In this document: piece after piece, positions 1-8,284 of the stretch | How positions within the stretch are numbered: position 1 is the first letter of the stretch | How the letters are laid out: each line of letters starts with the position of its first letter | Made by a program: the position numbers and the translations under genes | Assembly: GCA_041389565.1 (NCBI GenBank) | Contig: JAWKRP010000036.1 | Span: 22,413 to 86,412, forward strand | Reading direction: 5' to 3' | Source: JACKEQ01 sp041389565 | Lineage (GTDB): Bacteria > Myxococcota_A > UBA796 > GCA-2862545 | DNA: 64,000 nucleotides | Notes under the pieces: generated by a model | Databases searched by the model: none | The model's input: the letters and a program-made list of their open reading frames with translations, nothing else | What the model was told of the DNA's origin: nothing

Positions 1-1305
1 AGCGATGTGGCTCTTCGACCTCACGCGGCTCTCCGACGGACGGCTTGCAGGCGTCAGCTCGGACTTCATCCACGTCTCGAACGGTGCCGGGGGGTGGACG
101 ACCGTCCCCCACTACGTCGACGACGCCCGCCGCCTGGCCGAAGTCGGCGACGCGCTGATCGTCGCGGGACGCGAGGTGCGGATCGGCACCGTCGATGAAG
201 TCGCCAACGTGTTCACCGTACTCGACCGTACCGACAACCCCTGGGCCTTCGGACAGAAGCCCACCGACATCCTGGTCCGCGCGCCCGACGACATCTGGGT
301 CACGTTCGTCGACCGGATCGGGCCCGAGCCCCAGACGGGTTGGCTCCACTACGACGGGGTCGCGTGGTCGATCGCGGGGGAATTCGGCGACGAGGTGCCG
401 CTGCTGCTCGACGGTCCGGAGCTGCTCGCTCTGGGCGGCGACACCGGACGCCTCGCCCTCGCGCTGTCCCCCGCGGAGCTCACGATCGACCTCGACGAGT
501 TCAGCGTCCGCAGCTCGATCTACGCGGTCGACGACCTGACGCGCGACGTGGTCCTCGCCGGTCCCTACGGCTGGAAGTCGTTCGACGGCTCGGGGCTCCT
601 GTCCTCGGTCCCATACCGCACGGAAGGCGTGATCCACGCCATCTCCGCGTCGGGAGGTCGCGTGGTGGCCAGCATCGAGGGCCGCGGTGGCACCCGACTC
701 GTCACCTTCGAGGGGTCCGCCGTGGTGGACGACGTTCCCTCCCGGGAGGCGGACGCCCTGTGTGCGATCGACGGCGTGCACTTCGCCCTCTCGACCGACC
801 ACGAGGTCTGGTACGGCCCGGTCATCGAGGGGCAGGTCCGGGTCGCCGGTGCCTGGGCCCCCATCGACCTCGTGCGTCTCGGGGCGCGGAGGTTCGACAG
901 TGCGCCGCCGAGTCCCCGACGAGCCTGTGGCTGGGGGTCTCGACGCCCGACGGGTCCGCAATCGCCCACTGGGACGGCACCGATGCGCGGTTCGTGCGCT
1001 ACCTCCCGCACCAGACGCTGGACTCGCTCACCGTCGCTCCGAACGGCGACGTGTGGTTCGGGACCGAGGAGACCGCGGGGGTCACGGGGCTGGCCGCACC
1101 CTCCAGCCTGCCCGACTTCGTCGACGCGGGCTGGCGCACGCCGTCGGGCGCGACGTTCGGAATCGTCGGTCGCGAGCTCGCCCGGATCGAGGGGGCCGAG
1201 CTGACGCCCCTGTCGTCGTCCGACTCCCTCGTGGGCGTCGACGAGGACGTCTTCGGGTTCGGACTCAGCGAGATCTTCGCGCGTCGCTGCGAGCCGGCTC
1301 GCTGA
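1..1305 (+). pseudogene. Beta-propeller-like protein, frameshifted and 5'-truncated by the window edge
   Basis: The reading frame is open from the first base, and the N-terminal residues already look like the middle of a repeat protein, so the true start lies upstream. Repeated blocks of the type APDDIWV, APNGDVWFG, SDGRLAG and SLWLGVST suggest short propeller blades with a Trp near the end of a strand. The frame read from base 5 stays sensible to about base 880. After that the protein-like sequence continues only in another frame, to the stop at 1303-1305. The switch coincides with GGGG at 881-884, and restoring one G would rejoin the frames. This is either a real single-base deletion or an assembly error. 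Function is unknown; no enzyme motif is visible. Confidence 0.6.
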
Positions 1306-1431
1306 CTCCTCCCTGAGGTCCCGTGACCGGGAGCCTTCAGCGAGCTGGCTCGCTGACTCCTCCCTGAATTCCTTGTGGTACGATCAGGAGCCTTCAGTGA
1401 GCTGGCTCGCTGGCTCGCTGGCTCGGCCTGA
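1291..1431. repeat. Three imperfect tandem copies of a ~50-57 bp unit
   Basis: A core of the form GAGCyGGCTCGCTGACTC begins at 1291 and 1342, and a diverged copy begins at 1399. The spacings are 51 and 57 bp. The linker GGAGCCTTCAG precedes copies two and three (1330-1340 and 1387-1397). The first copy contains the perfect palindrome GAGCCGGCTC and overlaps the last codons of the frameshifted gene. The third copy expands GCTGGCTC into a micro-repeat. The 14-mer CGCTGACTCCTCCC from the first two copies recurs at 33631-33644, so the unit may be dispersed in the genome. Confidence 0.6.
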
Positions 1432-1480
1432 ATTGTCTTGTCGGCCCTGTTTGTTTGCCCGGGGCCATTTTGGAGCTCTC

Positions 1481-2548
1481 ATGCGCACTTTGTTCGTGTG
1501 GTCCGTCTTCGTGTCCGGCTGCAGCAGCAGTGGTCTGTCCGCCGGGATCCCCGATCCCGCCGTGGATCCGACAGATCCAGGTCCGGATGCCGACCCCGTC
1601 GTCCCCGCCCCCACCGACCCCACCACGCCCGCGGCGACGTACGATGACATCGCCCAGATCGTCCGTACCGACGCGATGTTCACGGTCTCCGGGTCGGTGT
1701 GGGAAGCCGACACCTACCTCGGTGCGGACGCCGTCGGGCACGCGTTCTATGCGACGCATGGCGACGACTACGACTTCCTGGCGGTCTACACGGAGGCCGA
1801 CGTGGTCGACCGCTTCGCGTGGGCCGTGAAGTACGACTACTCCACCACGGGGCTCGGCGAGGACTGGCCGAACGGGCCCACCCCCGCGATGGCGGGCAGC
1901 GCCGGCAAGCTGCTCCAGATCGACATGATGACGTGGACCGACTGGTACACGGACGACCCGTCCGAGACCAGCATCCTGGTGCACGAGACCACCCACGCCT
2001 GGGGCGCGATGGCGCAGGTCACGGGCGGCATCGACATCCGCGAGAGCGAGTACGGCGCGCACTGGAACGTGTTCAGCGCGACCGGGGGCAACTCGGCGCT
2101 CGGCTACGGCGATCTGGTCGACCTCGGGGGCGGGCAGTTCTCGTTCGAGATCCGCTACCCGCTGCAGCTCTCGGCGCTGGAGCTGTACCTCGCCGGACTC
2201 GTCCCGGCGTCCGAGGTGCCCCCGATGTTCCACGTGCGCAGCGCCTCCGGCTTCAGCCCCGCGATTCCCCCGTACGAGCCGAGCTGGACGCCCGGGAGCT
2301 ACGGGATGGACGTGACGTACTCGGGCATCCGCGAAGACTTCGACATCGGCGACGTGATCGCAGCGAACGGTCCGCGCAACCCGAGCTACGTGACCTCCCA
2401 GAAGGACTTCCGGATGGCGTTCGTGATGGTGTGCGAAGCGACGTGCCGCCCAGCCGACCTCGCCGTCGTCGAGGCCCAGCGCCAGGCGTTCGCGACGCGG
2501 TGGTCCGCCGCCACGGGCGGACGGTCGACCATGGACACGTCGCTCTGA
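1481..2548 (+). CDS. Lipoprotein with an HExxH zinc-metalloprotease motif
   Basis: This is a 355-residue exported lipoprotein. The ATG at 1481 is preferred over one further upstream because GGAG lies at 1472-1475 and the protein then begins with a short hydrophobic leader ending in the lipobox VSGC (Cys14). A Pro/Asp-rich linker (about residues 20-50) leads to a globular domain. H168-E-T-T-H172 matches the HExxH signature of zincin metallopeptidases, and downstream Glu or His residues in ESEYGAHW could supply the third zinc ligand. I do not recognise a specific peptidase family. A surface-anchored protease or a zinc-binding lipoprotein both fit. It is followed 37 bp later by another lipoprotein gene on the same strand. 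Confidence 0.75.
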   Translation: MRTLFVWSVFVSGCSSSGLSAGIPDPAVDPTDPGPDADPVVPAPTDPTTPAATYDDIAQIVRTDAMFTVSGSVWEADTYLGADAVGHAFYATHGDDYDFLAVYTEADVVDRFAWAVKYDYSTTGLGEDWPNGPTPAMAGSAGKLLQIDMMTWTDWYTDDPSETSILVHETTHAWGAMAQVTGGIDIRESEYGAHWNVFSATGGNSALGYGDLVDLGGGQFSFEIRYPLQLSALELYLAGLVPASEVPPMFHVRSASGFSPAIPPYEPSWTPGSYGMDVTYSGIREDFDIGDVIAANGPRNPSYVTSQKDFRMAFVMVCEATCRPADLAVVEAQRQAFATRWSAATGGRSTMDTSL

Positions 2549-2585
2549 CGGCTCCCGCGTTACTCCGACACCTCGGAGGACGCCG

Positions 2586-3680
2586 ATGAATCGAGGGATC
2601 CTGCTGTTCGCGCTGCTGGTGGCCTGCAAGGGTTCGACCTCGGACACCGACACCGAGGCCGACACTGACGCGGACACCGACACCGATTCGGACACCGACA
2701 CCGACGCCGATGCGGATGCGGATTCCGACACGGATGCGGACACCGACACCGACGCCGATTCGGACGCGGATACCGACGCCGATTCCGACACGGATGCGGA
2801 CACCGATTCCGATACCGACGCGGACTCGGACGCCGACACCGACGCGGACACCGACACCGACACGGACTCGGACACCGACGCGGACGCGGACACCGACGCA
2901 GACACGGACACCGACACCGGCGGCCTCCCCGCCGTGCCCGCGCCGTTCGCGTACTGGCCGCTCGACGACGCCGACGTCACGGGCGACCAGGTCGCGGCCG
3001 CCGTGGGAGGCCTGCCCGGAACGCTCGTAGGGACGACCAGCGACGCCACGGCACCCGTCGGAGAGGGCCGCGCGCTCGACGGGATCGACGACCACATCCG
3101 CTTCGGAGACGTGCTCGACGGTGTGACGGCCGGTCCCGACCAGGCGTTCTCCGTGTCGATGTGGATCCGGGCCGACTCCGTGAGCACCGATGTCACGCTG
3201 TTCGGGAAGACCTCCGACACCGCGTGCATCCCCGACGAAGACGGCCGCCAGTGGGGCACGTCCCTCGGAGCGGGCGGCTACCCCCGCTTCGCGTACCTCA
3301 CGGCGGTGTTCGCGGACGCCCAGGTCATCGCCGCCGACGCCACCACCGTCGCGGAGGGCGTGTGGACGCACCTCCTGTACGTGTACGACGGCGCCGCGGA
3401 CTCCGCCGCAGCCGACCGCGTCACGATGTACGTGGACGGCGTGCTCGTCACCCAGCAGTCGAGCATCGCGTTCGGCGCGTTCCCCTTCGACCTCCAGGAC
3501 AGCGTCGCCCAGCTCGCGTTCGGCGTTCGGGTCGACTCCGCGGGCAATGTCTGCAACGAGAGCGGAGCTGTGCTGTTCACCGGTGGGGTCGACGAGCTCG
3601 CGATGTGGGACGTGGCGCTGAGCGCGTCGGACGCGGCGGCCGTCCATGCACGGGGAGCCGCGGGCGTCGGCCTGCTCTGA
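2586..3680 (+). CDS. Lipoprotein with Asp-rich repeat linker and LamG-like domain
   Basis: This is a 364-residue lipoprotein with a GGAGGA ribosome site just before the ATG and a 13-residue leader ending LLVAC (Cys14). Residues 20-111 are an almost pure alternation of Asp with Thr, Ala or Ser, a highly acidic tether. The remainder resembles a concanavalin/LamG jelly-roll: FAYWPLDD opens the domain, FSVSMWIRAD is the typical core strand, VTMYVDGVLV the ligand-side strand, and VDELAMWDVALS the typical closing strand. Such domains bind glycans or other surface ligands, and the repeat probably lifts the domain off the outer membrane. The exact ligand cannot be inferred. Confidence 0.85.
   Translation: MNRGILLFALLVACKGSTSDTDTEADTDADTDTDSDTDTDADADADSDTDADTDTDADSDADTDADSDTDADTDSDTDADSDADTDADTDTDTDSDTDADADTDADTDTDTGGLPAVPAPFAYWPLDDADVTGDQVAAAVGGLPGTLVGTTSDATAPVGEGRALDGIDDHIRFGDVLDGVTAGPDQAFSVSMWIRADSVSTDVTLFGKTSDTACIPDEDGRQWGTSLGAGGYPRFAYLTAVFADAQVIAADATTVAEGVWTHLLYVYDGAADSAAADRVTMYVDGVLVTQQSSIAFGAFPFDLQDSVAQLAFGVRVDSAGNVCNESGAVLFTGGVDELAMWDVALSASDAAAVHARGAAGVGLL
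2643..2918 (+). repeat. Asp-X dipeptide repeat tract
   Basis: This region encodes 92 residues of alternating Asp and Thr/Ala/Ser. At the DNA level it is a degenerate 6-bp-period repeat (GAC/GAT alternating with ACC, GCG, TCG and similar codons), so gain or loss of units keeps the frame. A second gene with the same kind of tract lies at 51304-52626. Confidence 0.9.
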
Positions 3681-3695
3681 TCTCCGGCTGTCGGG

Positions 3696-4565
3696 TCAGG
3701 ACCGGACCCACTCGACGTCGGTCCACGCCACCCAGTGCTTGCGCCCTCCCGCTTCCACGCCCGCCCGCAGGCCCGTTCCCGCACGCTCCGGCCCCAGCCA
3801 GAACACGGTGCCTTCGACCCCGGCGCTCGGACCGGACACCACCCGCGCCCGCTCGCCCTTGTCGGGACGGTGCGGCTCCTGGAGCGCGTCGGACGGGAGG
3901 GACGCCAGCAGGGCCTCGCGGTCCGGGACCCCCGCCGAATCGCGGAGCACCGGACCCAGCGAGTGCGGCGCATGGACCGCTGCACACGGTACATGGAACC
4001 AGGTCTGACGGGCCCCTCTCGCGTCGCGCAGACCGAAGCGATGCACGCCCTGATCGATGGGGTCTCCGCACGACCCGCAGCGCGAGCGACCCGAACGGGC
4101 GGCCTCGATCACCCCCGGAAGGCGCAGCGGACCCGTCCGTACCGGGAGATCCGCCTCCCAGACCCAGCCCCCCTCCGACACCGTGAGCACATCTTCGGTC
4201 TCGGAGCGCAGGCGAACCTCGCCCGAGGCTCCGAAACCCGCAGCCTGCGCGACCACCGCGACCACCACTGACCACGCTGCGAGCTCGTCGTCGCGTAGCA
4301 GACCCGTGATGCGCACCTCGTCCCTGACGCCCGCGGGGACGGTACGTGAGTCCCGAGCGCCCGCAGGGACGGTCTCGACCTGGACCCCGTCGTGCTCGTG
4401 GACCAAGGAGGACAGCGCATCGTCGACCGACCCGAGCAGGTCGGAGAGCGCGAGCCCCGTGTGGTCTGCGAGACCCGAGGGAGCCTGAGCCGGGCTCTCG
4501 CGCCAGCGCGCCTCCATCCCGGCCGGGAAGCGGAGCCGACCCTCGAACACGAACACATCGGACAT
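3696..4565 (-). CDS. Protein with a PARP-type-like CCHC zinc finger, MarR operon partner
   Basis: The protein has 289 residues. The start is placed at ATG 4565, 4 nt after the stop of the marR gene, with GAGGGG as the likely ribosome site. The centre holds C163-x2-C166-x24-H191-x2-C194 with an intervening G-x-x-R and a Trp just before the His. That layout matches PARP-type/LIM-like DNA-nick-binding zinc fingers. The C-terminal 50 residues (RARVVSGPSAGVEGTVFWLG and onward) resemble a KOW/SH3-like barrel. The N-terminal half is unrecognised. No catalytic ADP-ribosyltransferase domain is visible. A nucleic-acid-binding accessory protein is plausible, but the role is unknown. Confidence 0.65.
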   Translation of the reverse strand: MSDVFVFEGRLRFPAGMEARWRESPAQAPSGLADHTGLALSDLLGSVDDALSSLVHEHDGVQVETVPAGARDSRTVPAGVRDEVRITGLLRDDELAAWSVVVAVVAQAAGFGASGEVRLRSETEDVLTVSEGGWVWEADLPVRTGPLRLPGVIEAARSGRSRCGSCGDPIDQGVHRFGLRDARGARQTWFHVPCAAVHAPHSLGPVLRDSAGVPDREALLASLPSDALQEPHRPDKGERARVVSGPSAGVEGTVFWLGPERAGTGLRAGVEAGGRKHWVAWTDVEWVRS

Positions 4566-4569
4566 GCGC

Positions 4570-5034
4570 CTACGACCCCTCGGCCTGCCCACTCACCGCA
4601 TGCTTCATCGCGAGCGCCGCGCCCACCTCCATGAACCGCGCGATGGCCGCCAGCTCCGCTTCGTCGAACTGCGCGAGCGACGCGGCGAGCTCGTGGAGGA
4701 ACGGCACGATGTGCTCCGCGACCACCTCGACGGCGTGCGGACATGCGGACACCCGCACGCGACGCCGGTCGTCGGGGTCGGGCGAGCGCTCCACGAGCCC
4801 CCTCGACTCGAGCCGATCGAGCAGCGTGGTGACCGAAGCGCTCGTGAGCCCGGTGGCCTTCGCGATCTCGCCGGGGGTCAGCGGACCCGTCTCCATCACG
4901 AGATCCAGCGCTTTCGTGTCGGTGGCGTTCAGCCCGATCCGCTCGGCCATGTGCGTGTGGAACAGCACGGCAGAACGGCTGTTCCTGCGGCCCGCCTCCA
5001 GGACCCTGCGCTCGAGCTCACGTCTGGTCGCCAT
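4570..5034 (-). CDS. MarR-family transcriptional regulator
   Basis: This is a 154-residue winged-helix regulator. The core reads LTPGEIAKATGLTSASVTTL (recognition region), then DRLESRGLVER and the wing DPDDRRRVRV, the standard MarR signature. ATG 5034 is preferred because an upstream in-frame ATG would run into the promoter and operator region. TACGGT lies 5 nt before this start with no Shine-Dalgarno sequence, so the mRNA may be leaderless. It is divergent from the leader peptide and CopD-like gene and shares an intergenic region holding a perfect inverted repeat. It probably represses both directions. The ligand is unknown. Confidence 0.9.
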   Translation of the reverse strand: MATRRELERRVLEAGRRNSRSAVLFHTHMAERIGLNATDTKALDLVMETGPLTPGEIAKATGLTSASVTTLLDRLESRGLVERSPDPDDRRRVRVSACPHAVEVVAEHIVPFLHELAASLAQFDEAELAAIARFMEVGAALAMKHAVSGQAEGS

Positions 5035-5039
5035 GCCGC

Positions 5040-5045
5040 ACCGTA
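5040..5045 (-). promoter_or_regulatory. Putative -10 element (TACGGT) of marR
   Basis: TACGGT on the minus strand sits 5 nt upstream of the ATG at 5034. No Shine-Dalgarno sequence is present. It belongs to the group of start-proximal TAnnnT hexamers seen across this window. Confidence 0.4.
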
Positions 5046-5087
5046 TCGCATCCCGCACTGGGGGTCTGGACACTCCAGATATCTCGA

Positions 5088-5101
5088 AGTATCAAGATAC
5101 T
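5088..5101. promoter_or_regulatory. Candidate MarR operator (AGTATC-AA-GATACT)
   Basis: This is a perfect 6-bp inverted repeat with a 2-bp spacer in the divergent marR intergenic region. It is flanked by TCGA on both sides, offset by one base. It is AT-rich in a very GC-rich background. GATACT at 5096-5101 could also be the -10 element of the rightward transcript, so bound repressor would block RNA polymerase directly. Confidence 0.6.
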
Positions 5102-5126
5102 CGATCAGACTAACCAAGGAGACCTC

Positions 5127-5177
5127 ATGCACCCGTCCGCATCCACGGTTCCCCCGCTGCTCGAGGGTGCGCCATGA
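5127..5177 (+). CDS. 16-residue leader peptide translationally coupled to the CopD-like gene
   Basis: The best ribosome site in this region, AAGGAG at 5116-5121, serves the ATG at 5127 and not the downstream gene. The resulting 16-codon ORF ends in TGA that overlaps the next start as ATGA (5174-5177). The peptide (MHPSASTVPPLLEGAP) has no membrane segment or known motif. Its likely role is to deliver ribosomes to the next start. An alternative is that it is an N-terminal extension lost by frameshift. Confidence 0.5.
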   Translation: MHPSASTVPPLLEGAP

Positions 5178-5641
5178 CCGGGCTCATGGTGGTCCAGGCC
5201 CTCCACGTGCTCGCCGGCGTCATCTGGGCGGGAGGCCAGGTGGTGATGGGGGTGGCCGTCCTCCCCGCACTGCTCGGCATGCCGCCGCGCGAGGCCCGCA
5301 CGCTGCTCGACGCGCTCGGTGCCCGTGTCGGCCCCCTCATGGCGCTCTCGGGCATGGCCGTGATGGTGCTCGGCATCGTCCGCGGCACGGTCTACGGCCC
5401 GGTTCGGTCGCTCACCGTGCTGCTCGAGACCCCGTACGGCTGGACGTTCAGCGCCGCGCTGGCCCTCGCCGTCGTGGGCGCCGTGCACGGGTCCCGCTCG
5501 GAGGCCCGCCTGGCCGGGCTCTTCGACGGGGAGCGCTTCCATCCGTCCGCGGGGCGGAGGCTGTTCGCCGATGCCGCGTTCGTGGTGTCCCTGGTCGTCG
5601 GCCTCGTCGGCTGCATGGTGGCGATGCACTTCGGCCTGTAG
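5174..5641 (+). CDS. CopD-like four-helix integral membrane protein
   Basis: The protein has 155 residues with four predicted membrane helices (about 4-28, 50-70, 86-104, 128-152). The first helix, ALHVLAGVIWAGGQVVMG, has the His-then-Trp-x-Gly-Gly pattern typical of CopD/DUF2269-like inner-membrane proteins, and AMHFGL ends the protein. Family members are tied to copper import or unknown redox roles. Here the divergent MarR regulator suggests inducible expression. The start is fixed by the ATGA overlap with the leader ORF. Confidence 0.7.
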   Translation: MTGLMVVQALHVLAGVIWAGGQVVMGVAVLPALLGMPPREARTLLDALGARVGPLMALSGMAVMVLGIVRGTVYGPVRSLTVLLETPYGWTFSAALALAVVGAVHGSRSEARLAGLFDGERFHPSAGRRLFADAAFVVSLVVGLVGCMVAMHFGL

Positions 5642-5655
5642 GCGCGATTCCGGCC

Positions 5656-6357
5656 CTACGCGCTGCACTCGTCCGGGCGGTCCGACAGGGTGGACGCCGT
5701 GCCCCCGGATGGCGCGAACGTGCCCTGCGCGTCGACCTCGTAGCGCGTCGACCCGCTCGGACCCGTGAGCTCCACCTCCATCGGCCCGACCACCTTCCAC
5801 GAGCCCGCTTCGGTGCGCACCTTCGGGTCTTCGCCCAGCACGTCGCGGAGACGCCACTCCACCACGCCTCCCTTCTTCAGCGAGACCTCGACCGCCGACG
5901 GGTAGACCCCGGGACGCGGGCTGTACAGCTCGAAGCCCGGGAGCACGGACGTGAGGCCCTCGACGGTCGACAGGTCGGTTCCGATGAGCGTCTGGAACAC
6001 GACCGTGTGGCGCACGGAGTCGAGATCCTCGTCGACCCGGGCGCGCTCACGGCGCTTCGGATCGAGGCGGATGCTGTTCGCGAGGTGCTCGAGCACGGAG
6101 CTCACGTACGCGTCGTTCTCGCACACCTCTCCGGCGGCACGGAGACGGGCCAGCACACACGCGAGGTTGTACTGCGCGAGCACGTGATTGGGGTCGACCT
6201 CGACGGCCTTGCGGAGGATCGTGGCTGCATAGTCGAGGAGCCCCTGCTCGTAGCAGTTGTGCGCAGCCACGTTGAGCTGCTGGGCCGTGGCGTCTTCGGG
6301 CAGACCCCGCAGCGCGACGCACTCTCCCGCCCAGGCCGTCATCAGCACCATCCACAT
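5656..6357 (-). CDS. Exported TPR-containing protein
   Basis: The protein has 233 residues. ATG 6357 is chosen because GGAGGT lies just upstream and the protein then starts with a short hydrophobic leader (MWMVLMTAWAGEC). Residues about 28-65 (NVAAHNCYEQGLLDYAATI and AVEVDPNHVLAQYNLACVL) form one and a half TPR helical pairs. The rest is a beta-rich region ending in a Cys near the C-terminus. TPRs mediate protein contacts; the partner is unknown. The gene is convergent with the CopD-like gene. Confidence 0.65.
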   Translation of the reverse strand: MWMVLMTAWAGECVALRGLPEDATAQQLNVAAHNCYEQGLLDYAATILRKAVEVDPNHVLAQYNLACVLARLRAAGEVCENDAYVSSVLEHLANSIRLDPKRRERARVDEDLDSVRHTVVFQTLIGTDLSTVEGLTSVLPGFELYSPRPGVYPSAVEVSLKKGGVVEWRLRDVLGEDPKVRTEAGSWKVVGPMEVELTGPSGSTRYEVDAQGTFAPSGGTASTLSDRPDECSA

Positions 6358-6498
6358 GTCCACCTCCGCGCCCAGGATACCCGAGCTCACGGGAACGCGA
6401 GGTCGGAACGTCAGGGTGGGGCGGCCTGGGTCGCGATCCCGCAGGACGCGCGCGTCGCCGTGCAGATCCCGACGACCGTCTGGACCCTCCCCTCCCGG

Positions 6499-8250
6499 CT
6501 ATGGCACCAGGATCTCGGGCTGCCCTGCCAGCCACGATTCCACGAAGTGCACCACCTGAGCCGTACCCTCTTCGCTCCACGGCAGGTTGTCGTGGATCGC
6601 GAGCTCCGTCTGCCCGCCCACCGTCACCGTCTCGTACTGGAAGAAGCCCACGGTCGCGCCGCTCTCGTGGTTCGCGACGATGGGCGCCGGACCCGCCAGC
6701 GGCAGGCCGTCCACCGGCTCCTGGATGGGCTCGACGTGGGGCAGCCGCAGCGCGCGGGCCAGCGCACGACCCGCAGCCGGGGGCACCACCTCGTCGTGCT
6801 GGGCGACCGGCAGCAGCACGTGCGGCACCTGGGCCCCGTACAGGCGGTCCTCCAGTACGTGGGACGCCCAGAGGGCCGGATCCGCGGGGTCGACGATGGA
6901 CTGCGTCACGGACAGCCAGCGCTCCAGGGCCGCATCCGACCCCGCGAGGTCGGCGAGCAGGGGCAGCACGCCCGCCATCACCTCTGTGTCGCGCGTGATG
7001 GACGCCAGGTCGCCGCCCGCGATGGGCAGCGCGCCGAGCTCGAGGTCGGTGAGCGCCAGCAGACCCGCACCCATCAAGCCGCCCAGGCTGATGCCGACGT
7101 ACCCGAAGCGCTCGGTCCCCACGTCGGCCGTGCCGTCGCCGTCGAGGTCGGGCACCGTGCGGAGCAGCGTCAGGAGCTGCACGCGCTCGAGCACCGACTG
7201 ATCGAAGTTCGACCGCATGCGTCGGCCCGAGAACGTGGCCGTGCCGAGATCGATGCCCAGGAACGGGAGCGCGGTGGCGCCACCCTCGAGGCTGGCGGTC
7301 GGGTGGTCGCCGTGCTCCAGGGCATCCACCGCGACGACCGCGACCCCCAGGGGCAGCAGCCGGTCCGCCATGCCCTGCGCGCCGTGCCGATCGCTGCCGA
7401 GACCGTGCCCGACCACGACCACCACGGGCTCCGCGACGCCGTCCGGGATCCACAGCGACACGGGCACGGTGTGCCGGCCGACCGAAGCACGGCCCACACG
7501 CCCGTCGGGGCCGCGGAAGTCGAGGGGCTCGAACGCCGACTCGCAGCGCCGATGACCGGAGAGCGCTTCGCACTCGAGCGGTGCGACCCAGCTCTGTGGC
7601 GCCGTGCGCGCCTCCTCCGCCGCTGCGATCACCGCCTGCTGGTCGTCGTGCGTCGTGAACCGGAGCACGGCCGACACCTCGGTGTCGTGGAGGTCGAGGG
7701 CCTCGAGCAGGTCGTCGTGCACGCCGGCTTCGAGGTCCTGGGTCACGCGCGGTGCCTGCGCCACACACTGCCCGTCGGAGCGGTACGCCGTGGTCATGAC
7801 CACCGCGTGGGGCGCGCCCTGCTTCAGCGGTCGGAGCGGCTGGAGCATCAGCTGACGCCCCGAGTCGAGCGCATGCCCGCGATAGGCGACCCGTGTGGGC
7901 GGGCTCGTCGACAGGTCGAGCAGCTGGAGACCGGCGTCCGCGAGCGATGTGACGGAATCGGGCGGCGGCGGGTCGACGGGCGCGGTGAACCGCAGCACGA
8001 TCTCACCGAGCGTCCCGAACCCCGAAGCGCCGTCGAGCTGCGGGGGAAGCGAGCCGAGAAGCCCCTCGGTCGCCACCGCGAACGGGGCTCCCGACACGTC
8101 CACGCGGCGCCCGGTCGACGTGCCGTCCGCGACCGTGAACGCGTCGTCGGGCCACGCGGTGAGCTCGGGCCCGTCGGGGTCGTAGAGCTGCTGGGTACGC
8201 CCGGTGCAGGGGTCGGGCGGAGGGGTGCAGGCGAGCGCGAGGAGCAGCAT
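6499..8250 (-). CDS. Large alpha/beta-hydrolase (esterase/lipase-like) lipoprotein
   Basis: This is a 583-residue lipoprotein with an unusually short leader, MLLLALAC, whose Cys8 would be lipidated. No in-frame start codon exists upstream before the preceding gene, so the short leader looks real. The N-terminal half resembles a beta-sandwich (Big-like) found ahead of secreted hydrolases. The C-terminal half is an alpha/beta hydrolase: VVVVGHGLGSDRHG (oxyanion region), GISLGG with nucleophile Ser388, and likely Asp and His in QHDEVVPP and ANHESG. It probably hydrolyses esters or lipids outside the cell. The promoter hexamer TACCAT lies exactly 6 nt before the ATG. Confidence 0.8.
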   Translation of the reverse strand: MLLLALACTPPPDPCTGRTQQLYDPDGPELTAWPDDAFTVADGTSTGRRVDVSGAPFAVATEGLLGSLPPQLDGASGFGTLGEIVLRFTAPVDPPPPDSVTSLADAGLQLLDLSTSPPTRVAYRGHALDSGRQLMLQPLRPLKQGAPHAVVMTTAYRSDGQCVAQAPRVTQDLEAGVHDDLLEALDLHDTEVSAVLRFTTHDDQQAVIAAAEEARTAPQSWVAPLECEALSGHRRCESAFEPLDFRGPDGRVGRASVGRHTVPVSLWIPDGVAEPVVVVVGHGLGSDRHGAQGMADRLLPLGVAVVAVDALEHGDHPTASLEGGATALPFLGIDLGTATFSGRRMRSNFDQSVLERVQLLTLLRTVPDLDGDGTADVGTERFGYVGISLGGLMGAGLLALTDLELGALPIAGGDLASITRDTEVMAGVLPLLADLAGSDAALERWLSVTQSIVDPADPALWASHVLEDRLYGAQVPHVLLPVAQHDEVVPPAAGRALARALRLPHVEPIQEPVDGLPLAGPAPIVANHESGATVGFFQYETVTVGGQTELAIHDNLPWSEEGTAQVVHFVESWLAGQPEILVP

Positions 8251-8256
8251 CCCGCG

Positions 8257-8262
8257 ATGGTA
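8257..8262 (-). promoter_or_regulatory. Putative -10 element (TACCAT) of the esterase gene
   Basis: TACCAT on the minus strand is separated from the ATG at 8250 by 6 nt (CGCGGG). There is no Shine-Dalgarno sequence, consistent with a transcript starting at or next to the A of ATG. Confidence 0.5.
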
Positions 8263-8284
8263 GCGCGCACGACGGCGCGGGAGC

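Noticed and set aside
2643..2918. Regular DNA repeats that could be mistaken for a CRISPR array
   Set aside because: The period is 6 bp, in frame and codon-degenerate, with no spacer/repeat alternation.
1394..3259. Minus-strand frame with a Ser-Val-Ser-Ala repeat
   Set aside because: It is the antisense of the Asp-repeat tract in the 2586 lipoprotein, and the periodicity is inherited from the DNA repeat.
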